Part shown: positions 4,732-9,129 of the stretch, piece by piece
Position numbering within the stretch: position 1 is the first letter of the stretch
Layout: the number at the start of each line of letters is the position of its first letter
From: Frankiaceae bacterium
GTDB lineage: Bacteria > Actinomycetota > Actinomycetes > Mycobacteriales > SCTD01
NCBI GenBank assembly: GCA_947479995.1
Contig: CANKBT010000110.1
Span: forward strand, 1 to 9,129
DNA: 9,129 nucleotides
Direction of reading: 5' to 3'
Made by a program: the position numbers and the translations under genes
Notes under the pieces: generated by a model
Seen by the model: the letters and a program-made list of their open reading frames with translations, nothing else
Told to the model about the DNA's origin: nothing
Databases searched by the model: none

Positions 4732-7146
4732 GTGCGCGTCCCCGTCAGCTGGCTGCGGGTGCACGTGCCCGGGCTGGCCGCGAGCGCCGAGGAGGTCGGC
4801 GCCGCCCTGGTGCGCGCCGGGCTCGAGGTGGAGCAGGTCGAGCGCGTCGGCGCCGACGTCTCCGGCGTCGTCGTCGGCCGCGTGCTCGACGTCGAGGAGC
4901 TGACCGGCTTCAAGAAGCCGATCCGGCACTGCCACGTCGACGTCGGCGCGCGCGTCCACGAGGTGGTGTGCGGCGCGACCAACTTCGCCGCCGGCGACCT
5001 CGTCGCCTTCGCCACGCCCGGCGCCGTGCTGCCCGGCGGCTTCCGGATCGCCACGCGCACGACGTACGGCCGCACCTCCGACGGCATGATCTGCTCGGCC
5101 GGCGAGCTGGGCCTGCCCGACGACGGCGACGGCATCCTCGTGCTCGAGGGCGAGCCGGCCCTCGGCGCCGACGTCGTCGCGCTGCTGCAGCTGCGCGACG
5201 AGGTGCTCGACATCGCCGTGACGCCCGACCGCGGCTACGTGCTGTCGGTCCGCGGCGTCGCCCGCGAGACGGCCACCGCCTTCGGGCTCGAGCTCGCCGA
5301 CCCGGGCCTGGTCGTCCCGGAGCCCGCGGGCGACGGGCACCCCGTGCGCGTCGACGACCCCGCCGGCTGCGACCGCTTCGTGGCCCGCACGGTGACCGGC
5401 CTCGACCCGGCGGCGACCTCGCCGCTGTGGCTGCAGCGCCGGCTGCTCCTGGCCGGGATGCGCCCGATCAGCCTGGCGGTCGACGTCACCAACCACGTCA
5501 TGCTCGAGCTCGGCCAGCCCCTGCACGCGTACGACGCCGACCGCCTGCAGGGCGCCCTCGTCGCGCGGCGCGCGCAGCCGGGGGAGCGGGTGACCACCCT
5601 CGACGGGCAGGACCGCGCGCTCGACCCCGGTGACCTCGTCATCGCCGACGACCGGGGCGCGATCGGCGTGGCCGGCGTCATGAGCGGCGCGAGCACCGAG
5701 GTGCACGCCGGCACGACCGCCGTCGTGCTGGAGGCCGCGCACTTCGCGCCCGTGGCGATCGCCCGCAGCGCCCGGCGGCACCGGCTGCCGAGCGAGGCCA
5801 GCAAGCGCTTCGAGCGCGGCGTCGACCTCGCGCTGGCCCCGGCCGCGGCCGAGGCCGCCGTGCGGCTGCTCGTCGCGCTGGGCGGCGGCACCGCCGGCGG
5901 CGGCACCGACGTCGACCTGCGCACCCCGCCGCCGGTGCTGCGGCTGCCGGTCGCGCAGCCCGGCCGCGTCGCCGGCCGCGACTACGCGCCCGACGTCGTG
6001 CGCCGCCGCCTCGAGGACGTCGGCTGCAGCGTGACGGGCGACGACCCGCTCGAGGTCGTGCCGCCGCCGTGGCGCCCCGACCTCACCGCGCCGGTCGACC
6101 TCGTCGAGGAGGTCGTGCGGCTGGAGGGCTACGACACGATCCCGGTGGTGCTGCCCCCGGCGCCCGCCGGCGGCGGGCTCACGCCGGAGCAGCGGCTGCG
6201 CCGCACCGCGTCGCGCGCGCTGGCCGCGGCCGGGCTCGTCGAGGTGACGACGCCGCCGTTCGTCGCGGCCGAGGCGCTCGCGCGCCTGGGCGACGTGCCG
6301 GCCTCGCCGCGCCTGCTCAACCCGCTGTCGGAGGCGGAGGCGCTGCTGCGGCCGCTGCTGCTGCCGGGCCTGCTCGCCGCGCTGCTGCGCAACGCCAGCC
6401 GCGGGCAGGCCGACGTCGCGCTGTTCGAGACCGGACCGGTCTTCCTCGGCGCCGGTCAGGTCGTCGCCGCGCCCGGCGTCGACCGCCGCCCCACCGACGC
6501 GGAGCTGGCGGTGCTCGACAGCGCGCTGCCGGCGCAGCCCCGCCACGCCGGCGTCGTGCTGGCCGGCACCCGCGGCGGCCGCCCGGTCGACTGGGCCGAC
6601 GCCGTGGAGGCGCTCGTCGCGCTCGGCGCCGCCCTCGGCCTGGCCCTGCGGCCCGCGCGCGGCACCGGCACGGGCTACCACCCCGGGCGCTGCGCCGAGC
6701 TGCTGCTCGACGGCGCCCGCGTCGGCGTCGCCGGCGAGCTGCACCCGCGCGTCGTCGAGGCGCACGGCCTGCCCGCCCGCACGGTCGCCGGCGAGGTCGA
6801 CCTCGACGCGCTGGTCGCTGCCGCCGCCGCGCGCGGGCCGGTCCGCGCGCCGGTCGTCTCGCCCTACCCGCCGGCCAGCGTCGACGTCGCCCTCGTCGTC
6901 GACGCCACCACGCCGGCCGCCGACCTCGAGGCGGCGCTGCGCGAGGGGGCCGGGCCGCTGCTCGAGGGGCTGCGGCTGTTCGACGTCTACACCGGCCCGC
7001 AGGTGGGGGCGGGCAAGCGGTCGCTGGCCTTCGCGCTGCGCTTCCGGGCACCCGACCGCACGCTCACCGACGTCGAGGTGCTGGGGGCGCGCGACGCCGC
7101 CGTCGCCGAGGCCGGCCGGCGCACCGGGGCCGTCCTCCGGGCCTGA
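4732..7146 (+). CDS. pheT: Phenylalanyl-tRNA synthetase beta subunit
   Basis: The 804-residue partner of PheS, for tRNA binding and editing of mischarged Tyr-tRNA-Phe. Domains in order: short N-terminal segment MRVPVSWLRVHVPGL; EMAP-like tRNA-binding fold about 43-150 (VVVGRVLDVEE, ATRTTYGRTSDGMICSAGEL); B1-type TPDRGYVLSVRGVARE near 164; B3/B4 editing region with RPISLAVDVTNHVMLELGQP from 244 and LPSEASKRFERGVD near 351; B5 domain about 395-470 ending in PWRPDLTAPVDLVEEVVRLE; a catalytic-like core about 480-690; and the ferredoxin-fold anticodon-binding domain about 710-803 (YPPASVDVALVVD, GKRSLAFALRFRAPDRTLTD). It is full length and intact. GTG at 4732 lies one base after the pheS stop, and its SD GGAGG (4721-4725) is inside the pheS end, so the subunits are translationally coupled. 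Confidence 0.98.
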   Translation: MRVPVSWLRVHVPGLAASAEEVGAALVRAGLEVEQVERVGADVSGVVVGRVLDVEELTGFKKPIRHCHVDVGARVHEVVCGATNFAAGDLVAFATPGAVLPGGFRIATRTTYGRTSDGMICSAGELGLPDDGDGILVLEGEPALGADVVALLQLRDEVLDIAVTPDRGYVLSVRGVARETATAFGLELADPGLVVPEPAGDGHPVRVDDPAGCDRFVARTVTGLDPAATSPLWLQRRLLLAGMRPISLAVDVTNHVMLELGQPLHAYDADRLQGALVARRAQPGERVTTLDGQDRALDPGDLVIADDRGAIGVAGVMSGASTEVHAGTTAVVLEAAHFAPVAIARSARRHRLPSEASKRFERGVDLALAPAAAEAAVRLLVALGGGTAGGGTDVDLRTPPPVLRLPVAQPGRVAGRDYAPDVVRRRLEDVGCSVTGDDPLEVVPPPWRPDLTAPVDLVEEVVRLEGYDTIPVVLPPAPAGGGLTPEQRLRRTASRALAAAGLVEVTTPPFVAAEALARLGDVPASPRLLNPLSEAEALLRPLLLPGLLAALLRNASRGQADVALFETGPVFLGAGQVVAAPGVDRRPTDAELAVLDSALPAQPRHAGVVLAGTRGGRPVDWADAVEALVALGAALGLALRPARGTGTGYHPGRCAELLLDGARVGVAGELHPRVVEAHGLPARTVAGEVDLDALVAAAAARGPVRAPVVSPYPPASVDVALVVDATTPAADLEAALREGAGPLLEGLRLFDVYTGPQVGAGKRSLAFALRFRAPDRTLTDVEVLGARDAAVAEAGRRTGAVLRA

Positions 7147-7147
7147 C

Positions 7148-7185
7148 GTCGAATGCCCTTGCACTGCTGTGTATGGTCTTGCACA
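7148..7185 (+). promoter_or_regulatory. Tandem ARG boxes (ArgR operator) over the argC promoter
   Basis: Two 18-mers, 7148-7165 (GTCGAATGCCCTTGCACT) and 7168-7185 (TGTGTATGGTCTTGCACA), are separated by two bases, a 20-bp register. Against the known ARG-box pattern WNTGNATNNNNATNCANW the second matches nine of ten fixed positions and the first seven of ten. In E. coli, hexameric ArgR with bound arginine binds such pairs 2-3 bp apart. The second box covers the -10 and the first base of argC, so binding should block transcription. The stretch is visibly less GC-rich than its surroundings. ArgR itself is not in the window. Confidence 0.6.
7172..7177 (+). promoter_or_regulatory. -10 element for a leaderless argC transcript
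   Basis: TATGGT fits TANNNT and ends seven bases before ATG 7185, placing the predicted transcription start on the A of the start codon. The argC start has no SD, which suits leaderless translation. A weak -35, TCGAAT (7149-7154), lies 17 bp upstream. Confidence 0.55.
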
Positions 7186-8198
7186 TGGGGCGGACGGCAT
7201 CGGTCGCGGGGGCGAGCGGCTACGCGGGCGGCGAGCTGCTGCGCCTGCTGCTGGCCCACCCCGAGCTCGAGCTCGGCCCGCTCGCGGCCGGCGCGAGCGC
7301 GGGCCGGCCGGTGGCCGAGCTGCACCCGCAGCTGCCGCAGCTGGCCGACCGCTTCGTCGAGACCGACGCGGCCGTGCTCGGCGAGGCCGACGTCGTCTTC
7401 CTCGGCCTGCCGCACGGGCAGTCGGCCGCGCTGGCGGCGGCCCTGCCGGCGTCCTGCGTCGTCGTCGACCTGGGCGCCGACTTCCGGCTCGCCTCGGCCG
7501 ACGACTGGACCCGCTTCTACGACACCCCGTACGCCGGCCAGTGGCCGTACGGCCTGCCCGAGCTGTTCCGCGACGACCTCGTCGGCGCCACCCGCATCGC
7601 CGGCCCGGGCTGCAACGCCACGGCGATGACGCTCGCGCTCGGGCCGCTGCTGGCGGCCGGGCTCGTCGACCCGCTCGACCTGGTGGCGCAGACCGCCAGC
7701 GGCACGAGCGGGGCCGGCCGCGCGGCCAGCACCGCGCTGCTCGGCAGCGAGGTCATGGGCGACCTGTCGGCGTACAAGGTCGCCAGCCACCGGCACACGC
7801 CCGAGGTGCGGCAGAGCCTGCGCCGCCTCGCCGGCACCGAGGTGACGCTGACGTACACCCCGACGCTCGCGCCGATGCCGCGCGGCATCCTCGCCACCTG
7901 CACGGCCCGCACGACGGCCTCCGCGGACGCGCTGCGGGCCTGCCTGGCCGAGGCGTACGACGCCGAGCCCTTCGTGCACGTGCTGCCGGAGGGCCGCTGG
8001 CCGCGCACGGCCGCGACCGCCGGCAGCAACGCCTGCCAGCTCCAGGTGGCCGTCGACGCCGACAGCGGCCGCGCGGTCGTCGTCGCGGCGCTCGACAACC
8101 TCGGCAAGGGCGCGGCCGGCCAGGCGCTGCAGTGCGCCAACCTCGCGCTCGGGCTGGACGAGGGCCTGGGCCTGTCCGCGAGCGGGGTCGCGCCGTGA
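7185..8198 (+). CDS. argC: N-acetyl-gamma-glutamyl-phosphate reductase
   Basis: Third step of arginine synthesis: NADPH-dependent reduction of N-acetylglutamyl phosphate to the semialdehyde in the cytoplasm. 337 residues, normal length. The Rossmann motif GASGYAGGELLRLLL lies at the N-terminus, then GLPHGQSAALA and DLGADFRLAS. The catalytic cysteine is Cys143 in PGCNATAMTLAL; many ArgC enzymes have GCYPT here, so the CNAT form resembles LysY-type reductases. SGTSGAGRAAS, LLGSEVMGDLSAYK, HRHTPE (from His202, with the catalytic histidine) and TPTLAPMPRGILATCTA are all typical ArgC. DNLGKGAAGQALQCANLALG closes the dimer region. ATG 7185 has no SD; homology starts there and a -10 lies at leaderless distance. 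The 38-base gap after pheT holds the ARG boxes. The neighbouring argJ supports ArgC over LysY. Confidence 0.95.
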   Translation: MGRTASVAGASGYAGGELLRLLLAHPELELGPLAAGASAGRPVAELHPQLPQLADRFVETDAAVLGEADVVFLGLPHGQSAALAAALPASCVVVDLGADFRLASADDWTRFYDTPYAGQWPYGLPELFRDDLVGATRIAGPGCNATAMTLALGPLLAAGLVDPLDLVAQTASGTSGAGRAASTALLGSEVMGDLSAYKVASHRHTPEVRQSLRRLAGTEVTLTYTPTLAPMPRGILATCTARTTASADALRACLAEAYDAEPFVHVLPEGRWPRTAATAGSNACQLQVAVDADSGRAVVVAALDNLGKGAAGQALQCANLALGLDEGLGLSASGVAP

Positions 8199-9129
8199 GC
8201 GTCACCGCCCCGCGGGGGTTCCGCGCCGCCGGCGTGGCCGCCGGCCTCAAGGACAGCGGCCGGCCCGACGTCGCGCTCGTCGTCAACGACGGGCCGTCGC
8301 ACGCCGCCGCCTGCGTCTTCACGAGCAACCGCTGCAAGGCCAACCCGGTGCTGTGGTCCGAGCAGGCCGTCCGCGACGGCCGGGTGCAGGCGGTGGTGCT
8401 CAACTCCGGCGGCGCCAACTGCTACACCGGGCCGGCCGGCTTCCAGACCACGCACGCCACGGCCGAGCGGGTGGCCGCGCTGGTCGGCGGGGGAGCGGTC
8501 GACGTCGTCGTCTGCTCGACCGGCCTGATCGGCCCGCTGTTCGACCGCGACCGGCTGCTCGCCGGGGTCGACGCCGCGCACGACGCGCTGTCGGCCGACG
8601 GCGGCGAGGACGCCGCCGTCGCGATCATGACCACCGACAGCGTGCACAAGCAGGCCGTCGCCGCGGGCGACGGATGGTCGGTCGGCGGCATGGCCAAGGG
8701 CGCGGGCATGCTCGCCCCGGCGCTCGCGACGATGCTCGTCGTCCTCACCACCGACGCCGACGTCAGCGCCGCCGACTGTGACCGCGCGCTGCGCGCGGCC
8801 ACCCGCACGACGTTCGACCGCCTCGACTCCGACGGCTGCCAGTCGACGAACGACACCGTCCTGCTCATGGCCTCGGGCGCCAGCGGCACGGCGCCCGACG
8901 CCGCCGCGTTCGACGAGGCCGTCCGCCGCGTCTGCGCCGACCTCGCCGCCCAGCTGCTCGGCGACGCCGAGGGCTCGGCCCACGACATCGCCATCGAGGT
9001 CGTCGGCGCCGCGACCGAGGACGACGCCGTCGAGGTCGGCCGCTCGGTCGCCCGCAACAACCTCTTCAAGTGCGCCGTCTTCGGCGAGGACCCGAACTGG
9101 GGGCGCGTGCTCGCCGCCGTCGGCACGAC
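8195..9129 (+). CDS. argJ: Glutamate N-acetyltransferase ArgJ, C-terminus off window
   Basis: ArgJ transfers the acetyl group from N-acetylornithine to glutamate, making the arginine pathway cyclic; bifunctional forms also use acetyl-CoA for the first step, which cannot be decided here. 311 codons are present and roughly 70-90 residues should be missing. It opens with PRGFRAAGVAAGLKDSG, then VFTSNRCKANPVLW, NSGGANCYTGPAGFQTTHA, CSTGLIGPLFD and MTTDSVHKQA. The self-cleavage site is Ala178-Thr179 in KGAGMLAPALATMLV; Thr179 becomes the catalytic N-terminal nucleophile of the beta chain. SDGCQSTNDTVLLMASG and RNNLFKCAVFGEDPNWGRVL also match. GTG 8195 overlaps the argC stop as GTGA and has no clear SD, so translation is probably coupled to argC and under the same ArgR control. 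Confidence 0.96.
   Translation, partial: MSVTAPRGFRAAGVAAGLKDSGRPDVALVVNDGPSHAAACVFTSNRCKANPVLWSEQAVRDGRVQAVVLNSGGANCYTGPAGFQTTHATAERVAALVGGGAVDVVVCSTGLIGPLFDRDRLLAGVDAAHDALSADGGEDAAVAIMTTDSVHKQAVAAGDGWSVGGMAKGAGMLAPALATMLVVLTTDADVSAADCDRALRAATRTTFDRLDSDGCQSTNDTVLLMASGASGTAPDAAAFDEAVRRVCADLAAQLLGDAEGSAHDIAIEVVGAATEDDAVEVGRSVARNNLFKCAVFGEDPNWGRVLAAVGT

Noticed and set aside
4702..7200. 832-codon open frame on the minus strand
   Set aside because: It is antisense to pheT throughout, with Gly/Arg/Val-rich repetitive composition and no family motif; a shadow of pheT.
7517..8983. 488-codon open frame on the minus strand
   Set aside because: Opposite argC and argJ, both of which have full catalytic motifs; composition of the reverse frame is biased and motif-free.

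Overview
This window looks like a conserved housekeeping segment from a very GC-rich actinobacterium (Actinomycetes). G+C is well above 70% by eye, third positions are almost all G or C, GTG starts are frequent, and the IF3, L20, PheS and ArgC sequences read as actinobacterial. I would not name a genus. I found no mobile element, CRISPR array, tRNA or phage gene, and no convincing undescribed multi-gene system. The interest lies in start codons, leader RNA and operators.

Left end, 1-468. A DUF1844 gene runs leftward off the edge and appears leaderless (GTG at 233). It diverges from the translation operon. The two candidate -10 elements overlap by five bases near 240. A leader of about 218 nt with many inverted repeats follows, then a strong Shine-Dalgarno (SD) sequence and an ATC start codon for infC.

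Translation block, 469-2517. infC (IF3), rpmI (bL35) and rplT (bL20) form the classic operon. A SpoU/TrmH-type 2'-O-ribose methyltransferase follows. Its conserved N-terminus reads upstream of the first GTG, almost to the rplT stop, so its start is probably a CTG.

Middle, 2548-7146. A soluble PAS histidine kinase with no response regulator beside it is followed by pheS and pheT, the two subunits of phenylalanyl-tRNA synthetase. pheS and pheT are one base apart, and the pheT SD lies inside pheS. Everything from infC to pheT points the same way with short gaps. Possible internal promoters lie before the kinase and before pheS.

Right end, 7147-9129. The arginine biosynthesis cluster starts with argC, whose transcript appears leaderless (-10 TATGGT seven bases before the ATG). 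Two ArgR-box-like 18-mers, 20 bp apart, cover this promoter and the start codon. argJ overlaps the argC stop (GTGA) and is cut off by the window edge. Further arginine genes probably follow outside the window.
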